A DNA stretch of 19,401 nucleotides, from the NCBI GenBank assembly GCA_030428695.1, contig JAUIEM010000173.1:1-19401 (forward strand), given 5' to 3'. The notes under the pieces were generated by a model. It ran no database searches. It was not told where the DNA came from and saw only the letters and a program-made list of their open reading frames with translations. The translations under genes and the position numbers were made by a program. Shown here piece after piece: positions 7,589 through 15,124 of this stretch. How positions within the stretch are numbered: position 1 is the stretch's first letter; the number at the start of each line of letters is the position of its first letter. The stretch comes from a bacterium (GTDB lineage: Bacteria > Planctomycetota > J058 > JAJDCP01).

Positions 7589-9037
7589 ATGAGCGACGCC
7601 CCCGCGCCCGCCCCGCCGAAGTTGCACAAGCCGCTGCCCGTGCTGGTCGGCTTCGCGCTGGTCAGCGTGCTCGCGGCCCTCGCCCTCGGCCTGGAGTGGC
7701 TCGCCCCGCGCTACGTCTTCGGGCTCGTGCTCGCCCTGACCCTGGCGGTGCTCGCCTCGGAGAAGCTCAACAAGGTCATCCTCGTGATGCTCGGCGCCGG
7801 CCTCGCCCTGATGCTCGGCGTCTGGCAGGGGCTGGTGCCGGTCGGCCACGGCGAGGGCGGGCACTCCCTGCCGCCCTACATCGCGATGATCGACTGGGGC
7901 ACCATCGGCATCATCATCGGCTCGACGGTGTTCGTCGAGCTGATCGCGCGCAGCGGCCTGTTCACGTGGTTCAGCGTGAAGATCCTGCAGCTCAGCGGCG
8001 GCGATCCGGTCAAGCTGCTCGTCCTGTTCTCCTTGCTGACGGTGATCTTCAGCGCCTTCCTGAACAACGTCACCGCGATGATCATCGTCGGCTCGCTGAC
8101 GGTGGTCTCCTGCCGGCGGCTCGAGCTCGACGTGCTGCCCTTCCTGATCACGGAGGGCATCTTCACCAACATCGGGGGCCTTTTGACGCTGATCTCCTCG
8201 ATCCCGAACATCATCGTCGGCACCGAGGCGAAGATCTCCTACCTGACCTTCCTGGTCGTCTCCGCCCCCTACTGCCTGGTCGCCTTCTTCGCGACGATCT
8301 GGGTCTGCAAGCGCGTGTTCAAGATCGAGCCCCTCGCCGACGAGGCCGCCCGCACGGCCGCCCGCGAGGCGGTGCAGCGCTTCAACGCCTGGGACACCGT
8401 CAAGGACCGGCGCTTCTTCTTCATCTCGGCCTTCGTGCTGCTCGGGATCATCCTCGGCTTCGCCCTGCACGCGCAGATCCCGGTGCTGCACGAGCTCGGC
8501 CTCGAGGTCGTCGCCTTCGTCGGCGCGACGCTGATGCTCGTGCTGTATCCGACCGACGTCGAAGAGGTGCTCGACCGGGTCGAGTGGAGCCTGGTCTTCT
8601 TCTTCGTCGGCCTGTTCGCGCTGATCGGCGTGATGGAGCACGCCGGCGTGCTCGGGATGATCGGCGGCTGGCTGGAGGGCCCCCTCGGCTCCGGCCAGTA
8701 CGGCGGGCCCCTGGCGATGCTGTGGGCGTCGGCGATCTTCAGCGGGCTGACCGACAACATCCCGCTCTCGGCGGTGCTCGCGAAGGTGCTCTCCTCCTAC
8801 TCCTTCGACTACCAGCCGCTGCTGTGGTGGGCGCTGATCTTCGGGGCGGGGCTCGGCGGGAACGTGACGCCGATCGGCAGCGCCTCGACCGTGGTCGCGC
8901 TGATGATCCTGCGCAAGGAGGGCAAGACGCTCAGCTTCGTCGGCTACGTCAAGATCGGGGCCGTCGTCGTGCTCGTGCAGCTCGTGCTCGCGACCGTCTA
9001 CCTGTTCGGCGCCTACGCGCTGGGGATGCTCGGCTAG
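7589..9037 (+). CDS. ArsB/NhaD/SLC13-type ion transporter permease
   Basis: A 482-residue polytopic membrane protein of the ion transporter (IT) superfamily that includes ArsB, NhaD, CitM and SLC13 carriers. About 11-12 hydrophobic spans can be picked out. The two inverted halves carry the expected paired motifs: 'FLNNVT' (157-162) with 'NIGGLLTLISSIPN' (194-207) in half one, and 'LTDNIP' (387-392) with 'GAGLGGNVTPIGS' (419-431) in half two. These helix-break motifs form the substrate and cation site in characterised members. Substrate cannot be assigned: the pattern fits arsenite, Na+/H+ antiport or an organic or inorganic anion. No arsR or arsC lies nearby, which argues weakly against arsenic. 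ATG 7589 follows GGAGGA by 3-4 nt. It lies between the USP gene and the sigma factor gene, with 16-bp gaps on both sides. Confidence 0.87.
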   Translation: MSDAPAPAPPKLHKPLPVLVGFALVSVLAALALGLEWLAPRYVFGLVLALTLAVLASEKLNKVILVMLGAGLALMLGVWQGLVPVGHGEGGHSLPPYIAMIDWGTIGIIIGSTVFVELIARSGLFTWFSVKILQLSGGDPVKLLVLFSLLTVIFSAFLNNVTAMIIVGSLTVVSCRRLELDVLPFLITEGIFTNIGGLLTLISSIPNIIVGTEAKISYLTFLVVSAPYCLVAFFATIWVCKRVFKIEPLADEAARTAAREAVQRFNAWDTVKDRRFFFISAFVLLGIILGFALHAQIPVLHELGLEVVAFVGATLMLVLYPTDVEEVLDRVEWSLVFFFVGLFALIGVMEHAGVLGMIGGWLEGPLGSGQYGGPLAMLWASAIFSGLTDNIPLSAVLAKVLSSYSFDYQPLLWWALIFGAGLGGNVTPIGSASTVVALMILRKEGKTLSFVGYVKIGAVVVLVQLVLATVYLFGAYALGMLG

Positions 9038-9053
9038 CAGAAGGAGGATCGGC

Positions 9054-9860
9054 GTGGCCGGACCGAGCGCCTTGTGGCAGACGACCTGCTCCGCCCTCAA
9101 GCGCGGCGACAAGCCGGGCTGGGATGCGGTGGAAGCGTACCGCCAGCCGCTGACGGCGCTGCTCGCGCGGCGCTACCGCGACCTGCCCGAGGCCTCGCGC
9201 TGCGACGTCGTGCAGGACACCCTGGTCGCGGTGCGGGAGCGCCTGTACACCCTGTACGACCCCGACCGCGGGCCGTTCCGCGCCTACCTGAGCGGGGTGA
9301 TCCGCAACCTCGTCGCCCGCCAGCGCCGCGAGCAGGCCCGGCACCTCCCCCTCGAGGCCGCGCCGGAAGCCGAGGAGCTGCCGGCCGCCGAGCTCGCCCT
9401 GGTCGAGCTCGGGGCCGAGCTGCTCGCCGCCGTGCGCGCCTGGCACGACCGCTCCTACCGGGCGGGGGAGAAGGGGCAGCAGGCGGTCTACGTCGTCACC
9501 GGGAAGCTGGTCCACGGCCGCACCTACAAGGAGATCGCCGCCCGCGAGAAGATCTCCCCGGACGCGGTCAAGCGTGTGCTCAGCGCCTTCCGCCTCGACA
9601 TCCTGCGCGCGCTGCTCGAGCGGGGGCTGCCGCCCGCCGAGCGGGAGGGGGTCGACCTCGAGCGCCTGGCGACGATCGCCCGGGACGCCCTCGTGCGTCC
9701 GAAGCGCCGCGCCCGGCTGCTCGCGAAGGTCGCCCGGCCGGCCCTGCGGGAGGCGTTCGAGGCCTGGCTGCTCGGCTTCGATGACGCGCTGTCGCGGCTC
9801 GGCCGCTCCGTCCCCGGGGCCGAGCTGCGCCGGGGCCTGGAGGTGCTGCTTGACGGCTGA
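9054..9860 (+). CDS. ECF-like RNA polymerase sigma factor
   Basis: A 268-residue sigma70-family factor of ECF type. Region 2 covers about residues 24-95 and shows 'VVQDTLVAVRERL' followed by 'DPDRGPFRAYLSGVIRNLV', the core-binding and -10-recognition segment. After a linker of about 60 residues, region 4 is at about 140-190, with a helix-turn-helix 'RTYKEIAAREKISPDAVKRV' (156-175). There is an extra C-terminal tail of about 75 residues (194-268), longer than in minimal ECF factors, which could be a regulatory contact. Start is GTG 9054 with AAGGAGGA about 5 nt upstream. No anti-sigma gene is adjacent; instead a Ser/Thr kinase gene overlaps its 3' end, so control by phosphorylation, as shown for EcfP/PknT in Vibrio parahaemolyticus, is a reasonable inference. 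Confidence 0.85.
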   Translation: MAGPSALWQTTCSALKRGDKPGWDAVEAYRQPLTALLARRYRDLPEASRCDVVQDTLVAVRERLYTLYDPDRGPFRAYLSGVIRNLVARQRREQARHLPLEAAPEAEELPAAELALVELGAELLAAVRAWHDRSYRAGEKGQQAVYVVTGKLVHGRTYKEIAAREKISPDAVKRVLSAFRLDILRALLERGLPPAEREGVDLERLATIARDALVRPKRRARLLAKVARPALREAFEAWLLGFDDALSRLGRSVPGAELRRGLEVLLDG

Positions 9861-11706
9861 GCCGCCGACAGTCCCGGGCTACCGGCTCTCCCGCCGCCTG
9901 GGCGGGGGCGCCCAGGGCAACGTCTGGCTGGCGGTCGGGGACGACGCCCTCGGCCGCGAGGTCGCGCTCAAGCTCTTCCGCGACGCGAGCTACGCCCGCG
10001 AGCTCGAGGCCTGGCGCGCGCTGGAGGGGCTGCGCGCCCGGGACACCCGGCGGCGCCTGGTCGAGGGCATCGCGGCGGGAGAGCTGCCCGGCGGGGGCGC
10101 CTTCATCGCGATGGCCTTCCACCCCGAGGGCAGCCTGCGCCAGCGCCTGGAGACCTCCGGACCAGTGCCGGAGCCGCGCGTGCTGCGCTGGGGGCTGCAG
10201 CTCGCCGAGGGCCTGGCCCTGCTGCACGCCCACGGCGTCGTGCACCGCGACCTCAAGCCCTCCAACGTGCTGCTGCACCCCTGGGGGGACGCCTGCATCG
10301 CCGACTTCGGGCTGACCCGCGCGGCGGCGTCGGGCGCGGAGGCGGCGGGCACGCCGGGCTTCTGTGCGCCGGAGATCTTCGATGCCGGCAGCTCGGGCGC
10401 CGCGGTCGACATCTACTCCTGCGGGGCGACGCTGCACGCGCTTCTGGTCGGGGCTCCTCCCAGCCCCGGCATCGCGGACCTGATCGCCCTCGAGCGCGCG
10501 GAGGTCTCGCGCGGGCTCCAGCGGGTGCTGGTGCGCTGCCTCGCCGAGCGGCCCGCGGACCGCTTCGCCAGCGCCGAGGAGCTGCTCGCGGCCCTGCAGC
10601 GGTGTGCGGCGGAGCCAGAGGAAGCCGCGCCGCCGCGACGGGGGCGGGGGCTGCTGGTCGCGGGGCTGGTGGTCGCGCTCGCCCTCGCGCTGTGGCTGGC
10701 GCGGGGGAACCCGGCCCCGACGGACCCGGGCGGGGAGACGACGGCGGTGGCGCAGGAGGTCCCGGAGATGCCGGAAGCTCCGGAAACGCCGGCAGCCCCG
10801 CCGCTGGAGCCGCTGCGCGCGCGCCTGGCGCAGAGCTATGACCGGCGCGAGGACACGGACAGCCTGCGTGCGGTCCTGCTCGCGGCCCCGGGGGCGGCCG
10901 CCGAGGACAGCCTGTGGCTCGCCGTCGAGGAGCGCGACGCGGGCGAGGTCGATGCCGCCCTCGCCCGGGTCGAGGCCGCCGGGGTCGGGAGCGCGACGCC
11001 CCTCGCCCTGCTCGATCTGCTCGCCTGGGCGGCGGCCCGGCGCGGCGACCTGCCCCGGGCGGACAGCCTGGCGGCGCGGATGATCGCCGCCGCTCCGGGC
11101 GACGTGCGCGGTTACGCCCGCCAGCTCGAGCTCGCCGACCGGCGCAACGAGCAGATCCCGGCCCGGCTGTGGACCACGACCGTGCTGTGCGACCAGGGCT
11201 GGGACCGGCTGACGACGACCTGGCCGTGCTGGTCGGTGCTGTTCTGCTGCGCGGTTCAGCTGCGCGAGCTCGAGCGGGCGCTCGCGATCGCCCGGCAGCT
11301 CCAGCGCCGCCAGCCGGGCCACCGCATCGGCTTCGCCGCCGAGGCCCTCGTCCACGGGGCCGCGCACCGCCCCGAGGACTCCGCCCGGGCCTGGGAGGAA
11401 GCCGACCGCGCCGCCCCCTGGCAGGAGCTCGACGCCCCCGCGATGCCGGTCGTGCTCGCGCTGATCCCCGCCTGTACCCTCGCCGAGGCCTGGGAGGAGA
11501 GCTTCCTCCTCGGCTGCTGGCTCGAGGAGGAGGAGCCGGACTTCCTGTGGGGGCCCCTGCTCCAGGTCGAGGCCCTGCAGCGGCTGGACCGGCGGGAGGA
11601 AGCGTCCGCGGCCTTCCTGCGCGCCGCGCACACCACCCGGGGCTGGGAGCAGGGTCTGGACCCCGGGCTGCGCGCGCGGCTGGAGGCGGCGCGCGACGGG
11701 GGCTGA
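9850..11706 (+). CDS. Membrane-anchored Ser/Thr protein kinase with extracytoplasmic helical domain
   Basis: A 618-residue Hanks-type kinase. Kinase domain, about residues 10-250: glycine loop 'LGGGAQGNVWLA' (17-28), catalytic lysine K41 in 'VALKLF', catalytic loop 'HRDLKPSN' (132-139), 'DFG' (152-154) and 'APE' (173-175). All core residues are present, so it should be active. A single membrane span (about 267-285) is followed by an acidic/proline linker and a C-terminal region (320-618) rich in TPR-like helical pairs, presumably outside the membrane as a sensor. Start: TTG 9850 lies 6 nt after GGAGG (9839-9843) and overlaps the sigma factor stop (9858-9860) by 11 nt. Longer in-frame starts would run far into the sigma gene. 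The overlap implies coupled translation and a shared pathway with the sigma factor. Confidence 0.88.
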   Translation: MTAEPPTVPGYRLSRRLGGGAQGNVWLAVGDDALGREVALKLFRDASYARELEAWRALEGLRARDTRRRLVEGIAAGELPGGGAFIAMAFHPEGSLRQRLETSGPVPEPRVLRWGLQLAEGLALLHAHGVVHRDLKPSNVLLHPWGDACIADFGLTRAAASGAEAAGTPGFCAPEIFDAGSSGAAVDIYSCGATLHALLVGAPPSPGIADLIALERAEVSRGLQRVLVRCLAERPADRFASAEELLAALQRCAAEPEEAAPPRRGRGLLVAGLVVALALALWLARGNPAPTDPGGETTAVAQEVPEMPEAPETPAAPPLEPLRARLAQSYDRREDTDSLRAVLLAAPGAAAEDSLWLAVEERDAGEVDAALARVEAAGVGSATPLALLDLLAWAAARRGDLPRADSLAARMIAAAPGDVRGYARQLELADRRNEQIPARLWTTTVLCDQGWDRLTTTWPCWSVLFCCAVQLRELERALAIARQLQRRQPGHRIGFAAEALVHGAAHRPEDSARAWEEADRAAPWQELDAPAMPVVLALIPACTLAEAWEESFLLGCWLEEEEPDFLWGPLLQVEALQRLDRREEASAAFLRAAHTTRGWEQGLDPGLRARLEAARDGG

Positions 11707-11717
11707 GCGGGCTCAGC
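11702..11717. terminator. Hairpin spanning both stop codons of convergent genes
   Basis: GCTGAGC (11702-11708) and GCTCAGC (11711-11717) form a 7-bp stem, or 6 bp with a CGGG loop. The hairpin contains the kinase TGA (11704-11706) and, on the other strand, the TGA of the DUF4157 gene (11713-11715). It may act as a shared bidirectional 3' end. No T-run flanks it on either side, so an intrinsic terminator is not proven. Confidence 0.35.
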
Positions 11718-14121
11718 GCGGGTCGTGCGCGTCGACGACCTGTTGCGCGAGCTTGCGCAGGCCCGGCAGGAGCGCGAGGAAGCGCTCGATCTTCTGCTCG
11801 TCGCTCGCGCTCGGCGTGAGGCGGGAATACATGCTCGGCCGCGCGGCGACGTGCGTCGACTTGTAGCGCAGGTCGATCGCGATGGCGAGGCACAGGGCGA
11901 GGTCCGCGCGCTTCGCGGCATTCCAGCCGTCGTCCTCGAAGGCGGAGAGCGACTCGATCGCCACGAAGGGCGTGCTCATGCCGAGACCGTAGAACGTCCG
12001 CAGGCCCTCGACGAGCAGGTTGACCTGGCGGTACAGGTCCTTCTTGACCAGCACTCCATCCGCGCGGCTCTTCAAGGTCTCCAGCGACTCGAGCGGCCAG
12101 CTGAGGGCGTCGCGGATCAGCACGCAGCCGAGGCTGCGGTGGCGGGCCTCCGGCTCCTTGCTGCCGACCCCGAGGAGCTCGTCCCGCGCCTTGCCGTACC
12201 GGGCCGTCAGGGACGCGTCACCGTAGATCGTGTCGAAGTTGCCGAGGGTGCTCCACAGGTTCTTCGTGTTCGGCTGGCCGAGGTAGCGCTCGTCGAGCGA
12301 GGTGCGGGCCAGGCCGGTCGCGGTGTCGGTCAGCGAGGGGTTCAGCAGCTCCGGTGGCTCACCGACGAGGTGCTGGTGGTGCAGTGGTTGCACGGGCAGC
12401 TTGCTCGCCCGGTCGATCATACCGTCCGCCTGCAGCCCGGCCTGGATCGTCCGGTCCCAGAAGGGCCCGAGCTCGGGGAGGTTGACCGCGGGCAGGATGG
12501 TCTCGCCGAGGTTGACGACCTTGAGGTGCAGGAGCCGCGCGAGGTTGTGGAACCAGGCGAGCTCGAGCTCCGACGGCGGGCCCGCGGCGTCGTCGACCAG
12601 GATCGCCCACTCGAAGTCGGAGCGTGGGGTGAAGTCCCGGCGCGCCATCGAGCCCATCGCGAGCACGGCGTACTTCCGCGGCGGACCGCCGAGCTCGGCC
12701 TCGCACTCGACCACCAGACGGGTGAGGAAGCCGCGGAAGTCCTCGCTGAGCGTCGCCCCGAGCTCGACCACCGCGGCGACGTACTCCTGGCCACTCGCTC
12801 TCTCGGGCGCTTTCGCTCCGAGCCCCCGGTCGAAGGCGTCGTAGGCCTCGCCGAACCGCGTCCGGATGCCCGCCAGGGCCTCCCGGCGCGCGGCGACGGC
12901 CAGCGCGCGCTCGCGGTCGTCGAAGATCGGCACGAGGTCGGTCAGGGTCGTGTCGAGCGCGGCGTTTTCCAACGCGGCGGCCCGCCTGTCCAGGCCCGCG
13001 ATACGGCGCTCCACCGCGCCGCGCTCGTGGCTGTCGAAAGCGTCGAGGTGGGCCTGCAGGCAGCTGCGTGCGTAGTGCAGACAGGCGGCGGCGTAGATGT
13101 GCTCCGCGTCGGCGCGGCAGCGTTCGGCGAGGGCCTCGGCGAGGGCCGCCCGCTCTGGCCAGGTCTCGGGATCCCCGGCGTTGTTCAGCTTCCGCAGGGC
13201 CGCGCCGAGCTCGCGTCGGGCCGCCCGCTCGCGGTCTTCCTTCGAGTCCGGTGTCCAGGGGGAGGGGGCGGAGGCGGACGCCCAGGCATCTTCCCAGCCC
13301 TGTTGCCCGCCCTTCTCGTAGACGTGCGCCGCGGGCACCTCATGGACCCGGCCGTCGGCCTGCTGGATGCGCAGCCGGGCGTCCGCTTCGGCGCGCACGA
13401 TCACGGGATACCTCCCGGCGTCGAGCCCCGCTTCCGGCGCGTACCAGTACCTTCCGCGTGCCTCCAGCGCCTTGCCGGCGCGCGCGAGTCGCGGCCGTCC
13501 CCGGCGGGGGCGCGGGGCGGCGCGGTGCAGGGCGGCCCGCAGCTCGCGGGCGAGCAGGCGGACCGCCTCTGCGTCCGACAGCCCGCGCAGGTCGATCCGG
13601 ATGCGCAGCGTCTCGAGGTGCAGTCCGGCGGGGAGCTCGTCCGCTTCCGCCGCGGCGATCGCGCGGCGGCAGAGGGCGTCGAGCTGAGGGGTCCGCAGGG
13701 GCCGTCCTGCTGTCTGGACCCGCAGACGCTCGACCTGCAGGCGGGGTGTCTGCTGTCCGCGCAGCGCGGCGCGCTCCGCCTCTTCCGCCTCGGCCTCCAG
13801 GGGGTCGTTGTCCCCGAGCCCCTTGGCGCGGGGCCCCTGCAGCCTCCCGGCGCGGAACTGCTGGACGTGGGTCAGCTCGTGCGCGAGCAAGGCGCGCCCG
13901 GTCTGCGAGCTCGGTGCGACGTCGGAGGGCAGCACGACGGTCTCGCCGAAGCTCAGCGCTTCGGCACCCTGCGCGTCGAGCAGGGCGTCGCGGTCGGAGC
14001 CGGTGTAGAGGCGCACGTCGCGCAGGCTGCGGCCGAAGGTCGAGGCGAGGAAGCCGTCGGTCGCCGTTCCGAGCATCCGCGAAGGTCCCGACGCGAGCCG
14101 CTTCATGATGTCGCCGTGCAT
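11713..14121 (-). CDS. DUF4157 zincin fused to GlnD/DUF294-like nucleotidyltransferase (putative effector)
   Basis: An 802-residue protein with no signal peptide or membrane span. The N-terminal DUF4157 domain (about residues 25-95) has 'RSLRDVRLYTGSDRDALLDA' and the zinc motif 'LLAHELTHVQQ' (HELTH at 81-85). The middle is an Arg/Ala-rich helical region. From about 380 a helical domain leads into a Pol-beta-type nucleotidyltransferase core: 'YAVLAMGSMARRDFTPRSDFEWAIL', with G490-S491 and acidic pair D502/E504, as in GlnD N-terminal/DUF294 proteins. DUF4157 is known to mark proteins of extracellular contractile injection systems and other polymorphic effectors, so a toxin or effector role is inferred; no injection genes are visible here. 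Start: ATG 14121 gives a normal DUF4157 N terminus but has no clear ribosome-binding site; ATG 14106 is possible, and TTG 14187 lies in the upstream terminator. Ends 6 bp from the convergent kinase gene. Confidence 0.8.
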   Translation of the reverse strand: MHGDIMKRLASGPSRMLGTATDGFLASTFGRSLRDVRLYTGSDRDALLDAQGAEALSFGETVVLPSDVAPSSQTGRALLAHELTHVQQFRAGRLQGPRAKGLGDNDPLEAEAEEAERAALRGQQTPRLQVERLRVQTAGRPLRTPQLDALCRRAIAAAEADELPAGLHLETLRIRIDLRGLSDAEAVRLLARELRAALHRAAPRPRRGRPRLARAGKALEARGRYWYAPEAGLDAGRYPVIVRAEADARLRIQQADGRVHEVPAAHVYEKGGQQGWEDAWASASAPSPWTPDSKEDRERAARRELGAALRKLNNAGDPETWPERAALAEALAERCRADAEHIYAAACLHYARSCLQAHLDAFDSHERGAVERRIAGLDRRAAALENAALDTTLTDLVPIFDDRERALAVAARREALAGIRTRFGEAYDAFDRGLGAKAPERASGQEYVAAVVELGATLSEDFRGFLTRLVVECEAELGGPPRKYAVLAMGSMARRDFTPRSDFEWAILVDDAAGPPSELELAWFHNLARLLHLKVVNLGETILPAVNLPELGPFWDRTIQAGLQADGMIDRASKLPVQPLHHQHLVGEPPELLNPSLTDTATGLARTSLDERYLGQPNTKNLWSTLGNFDTIYGDASLTARYGKARDELLGVGSKEPEARHRSLGCVLIRDALSWPLESLETLKSRADGVLVKKDLYRQVNLLVEGLRTFYGLGMSTPFVAIESLSAFEDDGWNAAKRADLALCLAIAIDLRYKSTHVAARPSMYSRLTPSASDEQKIERFLALLPGLRKLAQQVVDAHDPR

Positions 14122-14183
14122 CGAAACCCCGGGGGTGCTGGTTCCTACAGGATACCGTCTGGCGAAGGTCGGCGAGCCCCCCA

Positions 14184-14217
14184 ACAAACACCACGGGGCG
14201 GGTCACCCCGCCCCGTG
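14184..14217 (-). terminator. Intrinsic terminator of the CsgG-like gene
   Basis: A perfect 11-bp GC stem, CACGGGGCGGG (14192-14202) with CCCGCCCCGTG (14207-14217), and a TCAC loop. Read on the minus strand it is followed by the T-rich run TGGTGTTTGTTGG. It lies 23 bp after the CsgG-like stop and separates that gene from the DUF4157 gene, which therefore needs its own promoter in the 60 bp before 14121. Confidence 0.75.
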
Positions 14218-14239
14218 AGAAAGCATCAGGGCCGGGTGC

Positions 14240-14983
14240 TCAATACACGCGCTCGATGATCTCGTTGACCAGCTCGTCGACCGCGACGTCGACCAGCTCT
14301 TGCAGGGGGGTGTTCTCGGCGAACTTGCCGCCGACGATCCACTTCGACTCACCGCCGACGGCGCCGAGGGAGCTGTCGGTCTTCTCGGCGATGCCTTCGG
14401 CCGCGTACAGGATCTCGCCGGTCGCGTTGTCGAAGATCCGGCAGCTCAGGCGCACCTCGTAGGTCACCGAGTGCAGGACGACGCCGAAGTTCTCGTTGCC
14501 GCCGCCGAGGGCGCCGTGGTCGGTCACGTTGATCGCGATCACCGAGCCGCGCATCTGCAGCTCCGGGCCGAGCTGCTCGCCGAAGTCGACCGCGGTGTCC
14601 TGGTTGTAGTAGTCCGAGGAGGTCTCGTCGACTTCACGGATGGCGGCGTCGCGGTCACCGGAGGTGCGGTTGGTGACGACGCGGAAGCACTGCGAGTTGA
14701 CGATGTAGTTCTCGAACTTGTCGGTCAGGGCGCTGGCGATCTGGGAGACCGTCTGGCTGTTCTTGCCCGGGATGTTGACGTCCTGGGCCTTGACCTCGAA
14801 GTCCTCGATCGCGATGCGGCGCTTCTGCTCGCGGGGCAGGCTGCGGGCGCGCTGGGCCTGCGGGCTCTGGTTGTACTGGCCGGTGCCGGTGTTCGTGCGG
14901 CCGCGCGGCTTGGCGGGCTCGCAGCCCATCCAGACGAACGAGCCGATCGTCATCGCGACGATAAAGATGATGCGCATGCTCAT
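14240..14983 (-). CDS. CsgG/LpoB-like outer-envelope lipoprotein
   Basis: A 247-residue lipoprotein. The signal peptide (residues 1-20) ends in a lipobox-like 'FVWMGC' with C21 as lipidation site, though W at -3 is unusual. After a low-complexity Asn/Gly/Arg linker, residues about 57-245 have the CsgG/LpoB-type fold pattern: 'RIAIEDFEV' strand, 'TVSQIASALTDKFENYIVNSQCFRVV' helix-strand, 'ELQMRGSVIAI' and 'LSCRIFDNATGEILYAAEG'. Members either form curli secretion pores (CsgG) or activate penicillin-binding proteins or flagellar assembly (LpoB, FlgO). No csgA/B/E/F genes are nearby, so an LpoB/FlgO-like periplasmic role is at least as likely. Start ATG 14983 has AGGAG with 6-nt spacing. The Ig-repeat gene lies 123 bp upstream on the same strand. 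Confidence 0.75.
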   Translation of the reverse strand: MSMRIIFIVAMTIGSFVWMGCEPAKPRGRTNTGTGQYNQSPQAQRARSLPREQKRRIAIEDFEVKAQDVNIPGKNSQTVSQIASALTDKFENYIVNSQCFRVVTNRTSGDRDAAIREVDETSSDYYNQDTAVDFGEQLGPELQMRGSVIAINVTDHGALGGGNENFGVVLHSVTYEVRLSCRIFDNATGEILYAAEGIAEKTDSSLGAVGGESKWIVGGKFAENTPLQELVDVAVDELVNEIIERVY

Positions 14984-15014
14984 GTTGCACTCCTGAACGC
15001 TGCCCCGATTCCGT

Positions 15015-15048
15015 CGGACAGCTGGCTGAGGTGTCCGGCGAACCGGAC
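15015..15048 (-). promoter_or_regulatory. Mutually exclusive hairpins in the CsgG-like leader
   Basis: In the minus-strand transcript, GTCCGG (15048-15043), a UUCG loop and CCGGAC (15038-15033) form a 6-bp stem. The second arm can instead pair with a downstream segment: TGTCCG (15020-15015) with CGGACA (15037-15032). The two hairpins compete for 15033-15037, about 30-65 nt before the start codon. This could be an attenuator-type switch or chance in GC-rich DNA. Confidence 0.3.
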
Positions 15049-15094
15049 CGGAAGGCGGGGAGCGCGCAGCGGCGCGCAGCCCCCGATTGTGGAT

Positions 15095-15124
15095 GTTATA
15101 CAGACGCTACTTGCTGTAATCCAA
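15095..15124 (-). promoter_or_regulatory. Candidate promoter of the CsgG-like gene
   Basis: On the minus strand TATAAC (15100-15095) matches the -10 consensus at 5 of 6 positions. A weak -35, TTGGAT (15124-15119), lies 18 bp upstream, inside the last codons of the Ig-repeat gene. The implied leader is about 105 nt and contains the competing hairpins at 15015-15048. Confidence 0.4.

Noticed and set aside
7589..9037. Assigning the permease as arsenite exporter ArsB
   Set aside because: Motifs only place it in the wider ion transporter superfamily; no arsR, arsC or arsA is nearby.
9580..11893. Long minus-strand frames opposite the kinase
   Set aside because: The kinase on the plus strand has all catalytic motifs; the opposite frames are low-complexity Arg/Pro/Ala sequence without domains.
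14122..14187. Upstream TTG start (14187) for the DUF4157 gene
   Set aside because: It lies inside the T-rich tail of the CsgG-like terminator, and the extra 22 residues add nothing domain-like.
11725..14259. 844-codon plus-strand frame opposite the DUF4157 gene
   Set aside because: It crosses the terminator at 14184-14217 and has no family features, whereas the minus strand encodes clear HELTH and nucleotidyltransferase motifs.
14240..14983. Calling the lipoprotein CsgG of a curli system
   Set aside because: No csgA, csgB, csgE or csgF is visible, and the fold pattern fits LpoB/FlgO-type proteins just as well.
15088..15103. DnaA-box-like sequences (TGTGGATGT, TTATACAGA)
   Set aside because: Each matches the DnaA-box consensus at only 7 of 9 positions, they overlap, and there is no cluster or AT-rich stretch to suggest an origin.
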